Source: CAZVKN01 sp964627035 (GTDB taxonomy: Bacteria > Electryoneota > AABM5-125-24 > Hatepunaeales > Hatepunaeaceae). Taken from it: a stretch of 64,000 nt of DNA. The stretch covers positions 131,748 to 195,747 of the forward strand of contig CAZVKN010000001.1 of assembly GCA_964627035.1 (NCBI GenBank), given 5' to 3'. The notes beneath the pieces are model-generated. The model was not told where the DNA came from. It made no database searches and saw only the letters and a list, made by a program, of their open reading frames with translations. How positions within the stretch are numbered: the first letter of the stretch is position 1; each line of letters opens with the position of its first letter. Position numbers and translations under genes: made by a program. Below, one piece after another: positions 38,816 to 46,725 of this stretch.

Positions 38816-40093
38816 CCTCAATGAATGTGCCTCTCCCCTTCTGACATCAATCCTGCGCATGATAACCATCAATCCAGCAGCGAACACCCACAACCCGCTC
38901 GCACAGAGCAATGCAGTGCCCTTTCCGAAAAATGTCATTATCACATAGCCAAGCAGCGGCGCAAATAGCCCTCTTAATCCCGTCGCAGCAGCATGAACCG
39001 AGTGATATACACCTGCATCCTCACTGCCCGCAAATCGCATGGACGACAAGCTCCATAAGATCATCACTCCACTCATTGCCATCCCGAAAGTACCGAACGC
39101 TGCGAACACCAACGTCATCTGGAGTGTTCCTTGAAACTGTCCTGCTGTCAGCAGCAGAACGGGATAAACCGACAACATCAGGAAGATAATTACGGACAAT
39201 CTGTGGGGTGTTGTCTTGTCAAACCATCGCCCGAAAATCGGCATGCAGACCAGCATAATTAGCTGTGGCACTGTTCCTTTTGCCAGCCCGATTTCGGTGT
39301 AGCTCATCTTCAGATCATCAACAATATACAGCGGCACTACGGGCAGGATCATCATGAATGCGATCCCGTAGAACATAAAGGCAATCTCAAACCTAAGATA
39401 ATCTTTCCGCCGCTTGAGAAGATCAATCACCTTTTTAAGCGGGCTCAGCAGCAGTGTCTTGTTGAAATATTGCCGATCAGATCCTTCAACCTGTTTGGTT
39501 TTAACTTTCGCTAATTGCCATATCCCGATAAATCCGGCAACGGCTGCAATCATATAGATATGCCTGTACCCGCCTTCCACCGCATCCATATACCTGCCTG
39601 CACCGAATGACATCAATGCAGCAAGCCCCATCCGCAGCCCCGACCCGACACCGACAAGCCTTCCGATACGTGACGGTTCGATATGCTGTTGCAGGATTCG
39701 ATTAGTTGCCGGGATAGTCAACGCATTTGCCAGAAAGAAGATCATGTACATCGTTAACATGTGCCCCATGTTGCCAAGGAACAGACCGCTCAACAGAGTG
39801 ATGTAACCTATTATCCCGGTGTATAGCAGGAACTTACGCTGATCCCGACCGACGAGCAGCCTTGCCCACCAGATTGAAGTGATACTGGCAACCGGCATTG
39901 TCATTGTGAGGAAGGTAATCAATATCCCTTCAGAACCGAGTGACTTTCTGGCAATAACCTCCCCCATGTGCAGCATAGGAAAGACCACCCCAGCCAACGT
40001 GCTGAACGCTAAAAACCGGTAGGCTGCAGAGCCGTTCTTCACGTTCAGGTAGCTGTTTGGATGAGTGAAATATTTGAAAAATGGAAGTGGCAA
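38804..40093 (-). CDS. Major facilitator superfamily transporter
   Basis: A 429-residue membrane protein with about twelve hydrophobic segments split by a cytoplasmic loop near 195-225 (KTKQVEGSD ... LLKRRKDYLRFE), the usual MFS 6+6 layout. The TM2-3 loop WWARLLVGRDQRKFLL fits the family motif region only loosely. There are no features that identify a substrate. The first in-frame start is TTG at 40093, with weak ribosome-site support and a stop five codons upstream. It is convergent with the beta-helix gene and divergent from the aldehyde dehydrogenase. Confidence 0.8.
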   Translation of the reverse strand: MPLPFFKYFTHPNSYLNVKNGSAAYRFLAFSTLAGVVFPMLHMGEVIARKSLGSEGILITFLTMTMPVASITSIWWARLLVGRDQRKFLLYTGIIGYITLLSGLFLGNMGHMLTMYMIFFLANALTIPATNRILQQHIEPSRIGRLVGVGSGLRMGLAALMSFGAGRYMDAVEGGYRHIYMIAAVAGFIGIWQLAKVKTKQVEGSDRQYFNKTLLLSPLKKVIDLLKRRKDYLRFEIAFMFYGIAFMMILPVVPLYIVDDLKMSYTEIGLAKGTVPQLIMLVCMPIFGRWFDKTTPHRLSVIIFLMLSVYPVLLLTAGQFQGTLQMTLVFAAFGTFGMAMSGVMILWSLSSMRFAGSEDAGVYHSVHAAATGLRGLFAPLLGYVIMTFFGKGTALLCASGLWVFAAGLMVIMRRIDVRRGEAHSLRAGE

Positions 40094-40210
40094 CAGTCTG
40101 CTCGCAGGTTAATGTTCCATAATATAGCCACCGAATGCGTCTGTTCAAAGCGGATTGCAGTGAGTGAAATGACCTGTGGTCGTTAATGCAAAAATGAATT
40201 CTCGGAATAC

Positions 40211-40240
40211 ATTGCCATCATGGCAATAATTTGCTATACT
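40211..40240 (+). promoter_or_regulatory. Promoter with overlapping palindromic operator, aldehyde dehydrogenase gene
   Basis: TTGCCA (40212-40217), a 17-base spacer and TATACT (40235-40240) preceded by TGC make an extended -10 promoter. A perfect palindrome, attgccat-c-atggcaat (40211-40227), covers the -35 box, a position where a dimeric repressor would block transcription. The start point would be near 40247, directly in front of the family B element. Confidence 0.6.
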
Positions 40241-40249
40241 AAATACTTT

Positions 40250-40395
40250 GGTAGTGTCAGGCAACTGTTGATGCTGTAGTCGTGGTTGTCTTCAACCGCG
40301 ACGCCGTCGGGCTTGAGACAAACCCGACTACAAGTTATAAATTTATTGCCATTTATTAAGTTAAGCTACAGTGTCAACTATTGCCTAACACTACC
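40250..40395. mobile_element. Family B miniature inverted-repeat element, full-length copy
   Basis: This 146-bp element has 30-bp terminal inverted repeats. The left end starts ggtagtgtcaggcaac and the right end, read on the other strand, starts ggtagtgttaggcaat; about 25 of 30 positions match. Inside is the tgtagtcgtggttgtc ... acccgactaca module found alone elsewhere in the window. It encodes no protein. No clear target duplication flanks it. It lies in the leader of the aldehyde dehydrogenase transcript. Confidence 0.7.
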
Positions 40396-40430
40396 GAAAA
40401 ATTGCTCGCACACATACATAGGAGTTGTTA

Positions 40431-41867
40431 ATGTTGAAAGAAGCATATCCATACTATATTGCAAACAGACCGGTTTTCGCAAACAGTGACCTTGAAGTAA
40501 AAAATAAATATTCAGGTGAGTTAGTCACGAGAGTGGCTTTAGCAGATCCAACGGCAATTAATAAAGCAATCGAATGGACAGTCAAAGCTGCTGAACCAAT
40601 GCGTAAACTGCCGTCCTACAAGAAGGCTGAAGTACTGCACCACTGTGTTAAGAGATTCAAAGAACGATATGATGAACTGGCTTACTCTCTGTGCCTTGAG
40701 GCAGGCAAGCCGATTAAGGATGCCCGGGGAGAAGTGACCCGCCTGATAGACACATTTAGAATCGCTGCTGAAGAATCTGTCAGGTTCGGTGGTGAATATT
40801 TACCTCTCGACATTTCACAACGTGCGGAAGGGTATGAGGCAATTACGAAGAAGGTTCCGATAGGTCCCTGTTCATTTATAAGCCCGTTCAACTTCCCGTT
40901 AAATCTCGTAGCGCATAAAATTGCTCCTGCAATAGCAGTCGGTTGTCCTTTTATCCTGAAACCGGCATCATTTACTCCAATCGGGGCTTTAATCATTGGT
41001 GAAATCCTCGCCGAGACAGATCTTCCTGAAGGAGCATTCAGTATCCTGCCTGCGAGCAGAGACGGTGCTGATCTGTTTACGACCGATGATCGCATAAAGC
41101 TGCTCTCATTCACGGGCTCACCCGATGTAGGCTGGGCTTTGAAGGCAAAAGCCGGGAAAAAGCAGGTTGTCCTGGAATTGGGCGGAAATGCGGGGTGTAT
41201 TGTTGATAAAGATGCGGATATTGAATATGCCGCTGATAGGGTAGACTTCGGTGCATTTTATCAGTCGGGTCAATCCTGCATCAGCGTACAGAGAGTCTTC
41301 GTGCATGTGGATATTTATGAGGAATTCGTTCCAATGCTGGTTGAACGCGCCCGTAAGCTCAAATCAGGCGATCCAACTGACGAGCAAACATCACTTGGTC
41401 CTATAATCAGCAAGAATGAAGCTGACCGGATAGACAGTTGGATTTCCAAAGCTGTCAGCAATGGAGCGAAAACACTGTGTGGAGCCAAGAGGGATGGAGT
41501 TGTGATTGAAGCTACGTGGCTTGAGGAAGCAAGCTCCGATGATGATGTTGTCGCCAAGGAGGTTTTCGGTCCTGTAGCAGTTGTTGAGAAGTTCAGTAAT
41601 TTTAAGGACGCTATCGCAAAAGTCAACGACAGCGATTTCGGATTGCAGGCAGGTGTTTTCACGAACAGCATCCATCACGCATTCTATGCCTGGAATGAAC
41701 TCGAAGTTGGTGGAGTGGTCATTAACGATATTCCTTCACTGCGCATTGATAACATGCCTTATGGTGGAGTAAAGGATAGTGGTCTGGGACGGGAAGGTAT
41801 TAGATATGCTATGGAGGATATGAGTGAAATCAGGCTGTTAGTTCTGAACAGGATCGGGAAAATCTAA
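40431..41867 (+). CDS. NAD(P)-dependent aldehyde dehydrogenase family protein
   Basis: A 478-residue protein with all main ALDH features: PFNFPLNLVAHKIAPAIAVG (cofactor site), FTGSPDVGW, the catalytic glutamate in LELGGNAG (Glu249), and the nucleophile in QSGQSCISVQRV (Cys283). It oxidises an aldehyde to the acid. Its closest look is to glyceraldehyde-3-phosphate or lactaldehyde/succinate-semialdehyde dehydrogenases, but the substrate cannot be read from sequence alone. I chose the ATG at 40431 because AGGAG (40420-40424) lies six bases before it; a TTG two codons earlier has no such support. A promoter with an operator-like palindrome lies upstream. Confidence 0.88.
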   Translation: MLKEAYPYYIANRPVFANSDLEVKNKYSGELVTRVALADPTAINKAIEWTVKAAEPMRKLPSYKKAEVLHHCVKRFKERYDELAYSLCLEAGKPIKDARGEVTRLIDTFRIAAEESVRFGGEYLPLDISQRAEGYEAITKKVPIGPCSFISPFNFPLNLVAHKIAPAIAVGCPFILKPASFTPIGALIIGEILAETDLPEGAFSILPASRDGADLFTTDDRIKLLSFTGSPDVGWALKAKAGKKQVVLELGGNAGCIVDKDADIEYAADRVDFGAFYQSGQSCISVQRVFVHVDIYEEFVPMLVERARKLKSGDPTDEQTSLGPIISKNEADRIDSWISKAVSNGAKTLCGAKRDGVVIEATWLEEASSDDDVVAKEVFGPVAVVEKFSNFKDAIAKVNDSDFGLQAGVFTNSIHHAFYAWNELEVGGVVINDIPSLRIDNMPYGGVKDSGLGREGIRYAMEDMSEIRLLVLNRIGKI

Positions 41868-41908
41868 CAGAACATGAACATCTTTCTCAGAAATAAGCTC
41901 TCTCATTT

Positions 41909-43021
41909 ATGAACTGTTTTCTTATCACTATATGTCTGTTACTCGCATCCTCACTGCCCATGCTCGCTGAAGAATCCGCTGACAGTACGGATGCGAACAG
42001 ATGGAAACTCCTTGGTGCGCCGTATCTGTTCGCAAACAGCGATTTTGGTTTGATTTACGGTGTGGGTGGCGGGATATCTAAGTATCCTGATGTTTACATC
42101 ATCTACGGAGCTAGTGGCTCAACAAAAGGTGAGTTTGACGGTGGGATCTCTGCAGCACAGATCGTCACACGCAGATGGCGATTTGAGAACAAGACACGGT
42201 TTTCCAAGTCGAATCGCTATATCTACACTCTACATGACAACGATCCTGAAACTGTTGCATCGGCTGTGACCAACCTGATTGAGCTCCAATTCGGAGTACT
42301 TCACAGATTTGGACAGTTTGAAATCGGTTCAACCTTACTTCTGAAGAAGGTTAAATCAGGTGATGTTAAAGACTCTGACGACAATCCAATCACGGCAGAC
42401 TACTCCCGTTTTCGTGAAGCCGATCTGGAACTGATCGGTGTTAAGAGTCGTTATCAGACCACCAACATCATTCGTCCGATGGACGGTTTGATATTTGAAA
42501 GTATGATAAGGGCGGGTAGAATGGGATATGAGAATCACACAGGAGATTTCGATGCTGACGCAGAGATCAAGCTCGGCTATGCAAAGCCGACGACTGAAGA
42601 TTCGAGGCTCTATGCACGTATCTGGTCACAATTTCAGCTCAATGCAATCCCACCACTGCAGAATTTCCTCGGCTGGGAACGGAATCATCGCGGACAGCCG
42701 TTTGGCCGGGAATGGGGCAGGCGTGTTCTGTCGGGACGAATTCAGTACCATTTGACAGTTGCCCGCAAAACCAAGTTTCCGCTCGTTTATATTCACAATC
42801 TAATCAGCTTGATCCAGCCTGACAGGCTCGATTGGGAGGTTGTTCCGTTTTATGACATCGGTGCGGTTGGTGATCCTTCATTCGGTTGGCACAAGACACG
42901 GCATGGCATCGGTTTCGGGCTGCATGTAATTCTGCCACCGGAATTGGTTTTTCGGCTTGATATAGCGTTTGCACCGGGTGGTCCTGTCAGGTTCTTCCTC
43001 GGACCCGGCGAGACATTGTGA
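41909..43021 (+). CDS. Outer-membrane beta-barrel protein (surface antigen / BamA-type barrel)
   Basis: A 370-residue protein with a signal peptide (FLITICLLLASSLPMLA). The remainder is alternating amphipathic beta strands ending in GIGFGLHVILPPELVFRLDIAFAPG and FFLGPGETL, which resembles the last strands of the bacterial surface antigen (D15/BamA) barrel. No POTRA domains are present, so it is a stand-alone barrel, perhaps a porin or a lipid or protein export accessory. It is convergent with the tandem DsrC gene, with five bases between the stops. Confidence 0.65.
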   Translation: MNCFLITICLLLASSLPMLAEESADSTDANRWKLLGAPYLFANSDFGLIYGVGGGISKYPDVYIIYGASGSTKGEFDGGISAAQIVTRRWRFENKTRFSKSNRYIYTLHDNDPETVASAVTNLIELQFGVLHRFGQFEIGSTLLLKKVKSGDVKDSDDNPITADYSRFREADLELIGVKSRYQTTNIIRPMDGLIFESMIRAGRMGYENHTGDFDADAEIKLGYAKPTTEDSRLYARIWSQFQLNAIPPLQNFLGWERNHRGQPFGREWGRRVLSGRIQYHLTVARKTKFPLVYIHNLISLIQPDRLDWEVVPFYDIGAVGDPSFGWHKTRHGIGFGLHVILPPELVFRLDIAFAPGGPVRFFLGPGETL

Positions 43022-43026
43022 GATGG

Positions 43027-43689
43027 TTACGGAAAAAAAGGTAATCCGGCTATGCGGCAGGCACCTCGTCTGTATCCTTCGGGAAACAGCTCCCTGAATT
43101 CTGTCAGTTCCAGATTGCTCGCCTTGCATGTTTCATATACAGTAGGAATATTGTCTGTAACTCTGTAGTAGTCCCGAAGGAATACAATGACTCTGCGGTG
43201 TCGGTTGGTCAACCCTTGTGTCAGCTTCCATTCGCGGACTATCAGTTGGGCGAACCGCTCATTCCATTGATCGAAATCCTTGAGAAATCCGCGAGGTGAG
43301 ACATTGTGTTCCGTTGTCGGCAGCGTGGTTGTTTCGTAGGTCAGCCAGTAATTTGAAGAATACATAAACTGATAGTTGATACCGGCAATACGGCATGCAC
43401 CTCGATGGTAGCCTGTTGGGAAAAGGTAGCGGAGATCACTCAATCTGAGGTTGTTGTCAGAGCAGGCTAAAACAATAACTGGAACTACTTTCTCATTCAG
43501 GAATTTATCACGGATGTAGTTGATAAACGTCCAATGATCCTCGGTCAACCCTTCATAAATTCCCTGCAGTTCAGCCATTCCGTCTGCGAAATTCTTATCC
43601 CACTGGTTAGGCGGATTGAGGAATCCCTGTCTGTCGAGAGTGTAAGTGTGGTCATTGAAACTGACCGTCTTTTGCTTGTTATTTGTCAA
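43027..43689 (-). CDS. Tandem DsrC-family protein (two fused DsrC/TusE domains)
   Basis: A 220-residue protein made of two DsrC/TusE domains in series: about 8-105 (TLDRQGFLNPPNQW ... LTEDHWTFINYIRD ... GYHRGACRIAGI) and about 125-220 (SPRGFLKDFDQW ... GYRRGACRIAGLPFFP). DsrC carries sulfur between Dsr/Tus partners using two cysteines, one in GAC(R/K)IAG and one at the penultimate position. Here both halves keep the first (Cys99 and Cys211), but neither has the C-terminal one; the chain ends PFFP. I know of no standard family member with this layout. The start is TTG at 43689, with a stop codon two codons upstream. It lies 241 bases downstream of dsrK, across a repeat. Confidence 0.85.
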   Translation of the reverse strand: MTNNKQKTVSFNDHTYTLDRQGFLNPPNQWDKNFADGMAELQGIYEGLTEDHWTFINYIRDKFLNEKVVPVIVLACSDNNLRLSDLRYLFPTGYHRGACRIAGINYQFMYSSNYWLTYETTTLPTTEHNVSPRGFLKDFDQWNERFAQLIVREWKLTQGLTNRHRRVIVFLRDYYRVTDNIPTVYETCKASNLELTEFRELFPEGYRRGACRIAGLPFFP

Positions 43690-43754
43690 TGTTCAATAAA
43701 TTTTGAGATGGGGAGCATGGACATTTCTTAGTTATCTGATCTATTCACTATAAT

Positions 43755-43824
43755 GTCATTCCGGCAAAAGCCTGAATCCAGTAACCAATTGATATTACGG
43801 GATTCTGGATCAAGTCCAGAATGA
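43755..43824. repeat. gtcattcc...ggaatgac-type long palindromic repeat
   Basis: gtcattccggcaaaagcctgaatccag ... ctggatcaagtccagaatgac, in two palindromic halves around a short middle. Related copies are at 50156-50360 and, as a half copy, 61292-61320. It resembles the widespread attccc-n-gggaat repeats of other bacteria. It separates dsrK from the tandem DsrC gene. Confidence 0.65.
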
Positions 43825-43930
43825 CAAATAGGATGGTTAACTGAATAAATCAAAGAACTCATTTCTGTCCATCCGGCTGACAAGAATGTCACTACTCCCC
43901 GTTTACGATATCTTCAACTGAGAATCTTGC

Positions 43931-45274
43931 CTAATCACCCGCTTCCCAGTCAATACGGTTGGCTGCTTTGCCATCAATTAGAATTGACCGGGACAGCATG
44001 TCATGCACACCGCCGACAGCAAAGTCAGCTTTGTGTGTTTCGATCAACTGCATGAATTGCCGCTTGCAGTTGGAGCACGCAGTGGCAACGTATTTGGCTT
44101 CCGTAACTTTGACCTGCTCCATCTTCTTCTTGCCGGAAACGTGCATTCTAAAGTCGCGGATGTCATCCATAGCAGACAGCCCTCCACCACCACCGCAGCA
44201 CCAGTTCTCACCACGGTTCGGAGTCATATCCTTGAAGTCAGAACAGGATGCTTCGAGAATAACACGCGGATCTTCGATAATGTTGCAGCTTCTGCCAAAG
44301 TTACAGGGATCGTGGTAAGTCACTCTCATAGGGTTTTTGCTCTTGTCGAACTGCAGCTTGCCTTCACGGATTCTGTCTGCAGTCCACTCCATGCAATTTA
44401 CAACTTCAAACGGTAGGTCACCCCACCATTTTCCCTTCTCCATCATCATCTTCATAATTCGATAAGCGTGACCACACTCACCCATGAACATATATTTGAC
44501 ACCCAGCCTGATCGCCTCATCCACATACGGCTTGTTGTCAGCCTTCATGTCGGCATCATTACCGGTGAACAGACCGTAATTAGCGCCGTCAAATAGTTTT
44601 GAGCTCATAGTCCATTTGTCCTGCATACCGAGTACATAGAACACTTTTGCAATTCCGGTTGTCGCTTCAGGATTGACCAGAACATCTCCAGATGGTGGGA
44701 CGTAAAAATATTCTGCACCCACAACATCAACCGGAATTCTGATGTCTATGCCGTGCTCATCCTTCATCTCCTCTTCGAGAAATTCGATTGCTGACATAAA
44801 TGCTTCGGGAGATGCCCCATCAGTGTTTCCTGTTTCAAGAGAGGCTTGCACAACCCTTTTCATTGTATCAGGAGTCATGTCAAGCATTTCAGCAATTGCT
44901 CTCCCCTTACGCGTGATGACCGAATTGTCAATTCCGAACGGGCAGAACGTCGCACAGCGGCGGCATCCCGTGCATTCATAGAAGGCTGTCACCCATTTCT
45001 CCATATCACCGTCAAAGTCCTCTGCACCTATAAGTGATCCGAGTAGCTTACCGGATGTGGTCGTATGTTTCTTGTAGATGGATCTGATCATATCCGAGCG
45101 GACCACCGGATTACGCATTTCATCGGGACCGCCATAATAGACCGGGCACTGTTCAGCACATACTCCGCACCGGGCGCAGACATCCATATAGAGTCTCAGA
45201 ACCTGAGGTCCGTCCTCAATTGATGTTATGGAATCAACTACTTTCTGTTTTATTTCTTCTGTTGTAATAGCCAT
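43931..45274 (-). CDS. dsrK: DsrK-like (HdrD-type) iron-sulfur protein with CCG domain
   Basis: A 447-residue soluble protein. It has two [4Fe-4S] ferredoxin motifs, CARCGVCAEQCP (33-44) and CTGCRRCATFCP (101-112). A single CCG domain follows with HDPCNFGRSC (321-330), NWCCGGGGG (358-366) and CSNC (400-403), the ligand pattern for the non-cubane cluster of HdrB/HdrD. DsrK receives electrons from DsrM and is thought to reduce the disulfide/trisulfide of DsrC. It starts 15 bases after dsrM with a GAGGA site. No dsrAB, dsrJ, dsrO or dsrP is in the window, so this is a stand-alone DsrMK module. Confidence 0.85.
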   Translation of the reverse strand: MAITTEEIKQKVVDSITSIEDGPQVLRLYMDVCARCGVCAEQCPVYYGGPDEMRNPVVRSDMIRSIYKKHTTTSGKLLGSLIGAEDFDGDMEKWVTAFYECTGCRRCATFCPFGIDNSVITRKGRAIAEMLDMTPDTMKRVVQASLETGNTDGASPEAFMSAIEFLEEEMKDEHGIDIRIPVDVVGAEYFYVPPSGDVLVNPEATTGIAKVFYVLGMQDKWTMSSKLFDGANYGLFTGNDADMKADNKPYVDEAIRLGVKYMFMGECGHAYRIMKMMMEKGKWWGDLPFEVVNCMEWTADRIREGKLQFDKSKNPMRVTYHDPCNFGRSCNIIEDPRVILEASCSDFKDMTPNRGENWCCGGGGGLSAMDDIRDFRMHVSGKKKMEQVKVTEAKYVATACSNCKRQFMQLIETHKADFAVGGVHDMLSRSILIDGKAANRIDWEAGD

Positions 45275-45289
45275 GACTGTTTTCCTCGA

Positions 45290-45988
45290 TTAAGTTTTTT
45301 GAATTAAGCTTTGAGTGAAGAATATCCCGCCGAAGTGCAGGATTTTACTGAACGGGATGTACATCACCAGCAGTTGCACGAGGAAAAAATGCAACTTAAA
45401 GATGCTGCTCGCCGGAACGACCAAAGAGGTGAAAGAGAAGGTGAACAGATTAGCGAAATACTCCCTTGAGACTGCCAAATCAAAATGCTCACCACCAAAA
45501 CGCATAGAGTTGCCTGTTGCAATAATGGCAATCAGCAGAATCAGTGCGAAGAGGTCAGCAAAGTTGGTAATCTCCCGCACGCGCTTGAGCGTTAAACGAC
45601 GTAAAGTCAGTAGAAGAACGGTGGCAAATATCACGATACCTGCAGCACCGCCGAAATTGGAACTCATCGCCTTGACGTTGACACCCCATCCAACCAGAAC
45701 AGTATCAATCAGCGAAGTGAACACTCTCAGGTGCCCCATTATGATCAGCACAAGAGCTGCATGAAACAGCCATGAGAAGATCCACAGCGGTTTATTGCCT
45801 TTGAACAGACTTGGGAAAAACAGAGCTTCCTTGATCAGATTACCAACCAATCCGCCTTGGGGCCAGGGTGACAGTGTCATTTTGCCCGGCTGTGGGGTTC
45901 TTGTCCAATGTTTGAACCTGTAGATTATCCCTACTACAAATGTGATGACCGCTATGTAGGGTAGAATTATGAACGCAAATGTATCCAA
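45290..45988 (-). CDS. dsrM: DsrM-like membrane cytochrome b (NarI-type)
   Basis: A 232-residue membrane protein with five to six hydrophobic segments. Histidines are placed for two b-haems (His76 and His86 in WLFHAALVLIIMGHLRVF; His200 and His218 in FKLHFFLVQ...KILHFGG). This is the respiratory nitrate reductase gamma / DsrM family. It would take electrons from menaquinol, or pass them to it, and exchange them with DsrK on the cytoplasmic side. The start is TTG at 45988 with GAGGAA in front. It directly precedes dsrK. Confidence 0.85.
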   Translation of the reverse strand: MDTFAFIILPYIAVITFVVGIIYRFKHWTRTPQPGKMTLSPWPQGGLVGNLIKEALFFPSLFKGNKPLWIFSWLFHAALVLIIMGHLRVFTSLIDTVLVGWGVNVKAMSSNFGGAAGIVIFATVLLLTLRRLTLKRVREITNFADLFALILLIAIIATGNSMRFGGEHFDLAVSREYFANLFTFSFTSLVVPASSIFKLHFFLVQLLVMYIPFSKILHFGGIFFTQSLIQKT

Positions 45989-46077
45989 GGATAGATTCCT
46001 CAGTTTGAAAGTTAAAGGTTATTGATTAGCACTATCTATCTGAATTAGATGGAGTTATCTCCGCACAAATGCCAATC

Positions 46078-46132
46078 AGGTGATTTAGTGATTACGTGAT
46101 TGAGTAATTTTGTGATTATTTAACTACGTGAA
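46078..46132. repeat. tgattgag-type octamer repeat between dsrC-like gene and dsrM
   Basis: Degenerate octamers (tgatttag, tgattacg, tgattgag, taattttg, tgattatt) occupy much of the 166-base gap between the small dsrC-like gene and dsrM. Similar runs lie at 38723 and 47633. Confidence 0.5.
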
Positions 46133-46154
46133 TCGTAAATTCGTTATATTCAGA

Positions 46155-46463
46155 TCAGAGACAACCCGCTGGACGTGGAAGTCCGGCGATGCGGTACGCT
46201 CCTTTGGCAATCCCGCAAGGGAACATCTCACAGATGAACCTGCTGCTGAATCCGGTGCTTTTGCCGATTTTGATGATCGGGGGACCTTCGCCGTACTCAT
46301 GATAATAGTCACGAACGAAGTCAATGACTTTCCAATGATCGTCGGATAGCGGACCGAGGTCGTTTTTTTTCGCAAGATCTGCAGCGATATCACGTGTCCA
46401 TGATGTCATTTCAATTAGAAAACCGTCCGGATTCTCCAGTTGATTTGTTTGAGTGGTTACCAT
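46155..46463 (-). CDS. DsrC/TusE-family sulfur carrier protein, single-domain, C-terminal cysteine only
   Basis: A 102-residue protein with the whole DsrC/TusE fold: GFLIEMTSWTRDIAADLA, LSDDHWKVIDFVRDYYHEYG, and the flexible C-terminal arm KGAYRIAGLPRPAGCL. The penultimate cysteine (Cys101) that carries persulfide is present. The second redox position, normally Cys in GACRIAG, is Tyr90. By cysteine content it is TusE-like, but it opens a dsrMK operon rather than lying with tus genes. The ribosome site GAGGAGG is strong. With the tandem protein at 43027-43689 it forms a pair with complementary cysteines. Cys78 and Cys83 are extra. Confidence 0.85.
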   Translation of the reverse strand: MVTTQTNQLENPDGFLIEMTSWTRDIAADLAKKNDLGPLSDDHWKVIDFVRDYYHEYGEGPPIIKIGKSTGFSSRFICEMFPCGIAKGAYRIAGLPRPAGCL

Positions 46464-46489
46464 ACGGTGCCTCCTCGAAAGTGTATTTG

Positions 46490-46510
46490 CCGGAATATAT
46501 ACCTATCCGG
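46490..46510. promoter_or_regulatory. Inverted repeat upstream of the dsrC-like gene, possible operator
   Basis: The stretch ccggaata ... tatccgg, with a TATATA core, forms an inverted repeat 27 bases before the start codon at 46463. On the minus strand the core could act as a -10 box. The nearby helix-turn-helix regulator is a candidate binder. This rests on symmetry and position only. Confidence 0.35.
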
Positions 46511-46562
46511 TCTGAATGAAGAGGACAAAGAGGGCAGAAAGGTGTAGCAGTAAAGCAAATTA

Positions 46563-46591
46563 TTGACTTTGTCAGCAGTAAACGTTACTTT
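46563..46591 (+). promoter_or_regulatory. Plus-strand promoter in the gap between two minus-strand genes
   Basis: TTGACT (46563-46568), a 17-base spacer and TACTTT (46586-46591). It faces away from both flanking genes and towards the terminator hairpin at 46644-46691, so it would make a short RNA with no protein gene. Confidence 0.4.
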
Positions 46592-46597
46592 GTTCTA

Positions 46598-46691
46598 TTG
46601 CAAAAGGGAGATTCCGCTACGGAATTATTTCTTTCTGCAAACCGGTTCGACGGGTTGCTCGTGGTGGTGCTGTCCCGTCGAACCTTTTTTT
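46598..46691 (+). ncRNA. Candidate small RNA ending in an intrinsic terminator
   Basis: From the predicted start near 46598 the transcript would be about 94 nt. It contains a small hairpin (gattccg/cggaatt, 46611-46627) and a terminator with a perfect 11-bp stem, ggttcgacggg (46644-46654) / cccgtcgaacc (46674-46684), a 19-nt loop, and seven Ts. On the minus strand the same hairpin is not followed by Ts, so it does not serve the neighbouring minus-strand regulator gene. No open frame of convincing quality lies inside. Confidence 0.4.
46644..46691 (+). terminator. Intrinsic terminator on the plus strand
   Basis: An 11-bp perfect GC-rich stem followed by TTTTTTT. It is orientation-specific for the plus strand, although both adjacent genes are on the minus strand. 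Confidence 0.75.
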
Positions 46692-46725
46692 GTCCTGTGG
46701 ATTATTGTCTTCTACATTGCAAAAG

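Noticed and set aside
43027..46463. A complete dissimilatory sulfite reductase locus
   Set aside because: No dsrA, dsrB, dsrD, dsrN, dsrJ, dsrO or dsrP is present in the window; only dsrM, dsrK and DsrC-family genes.
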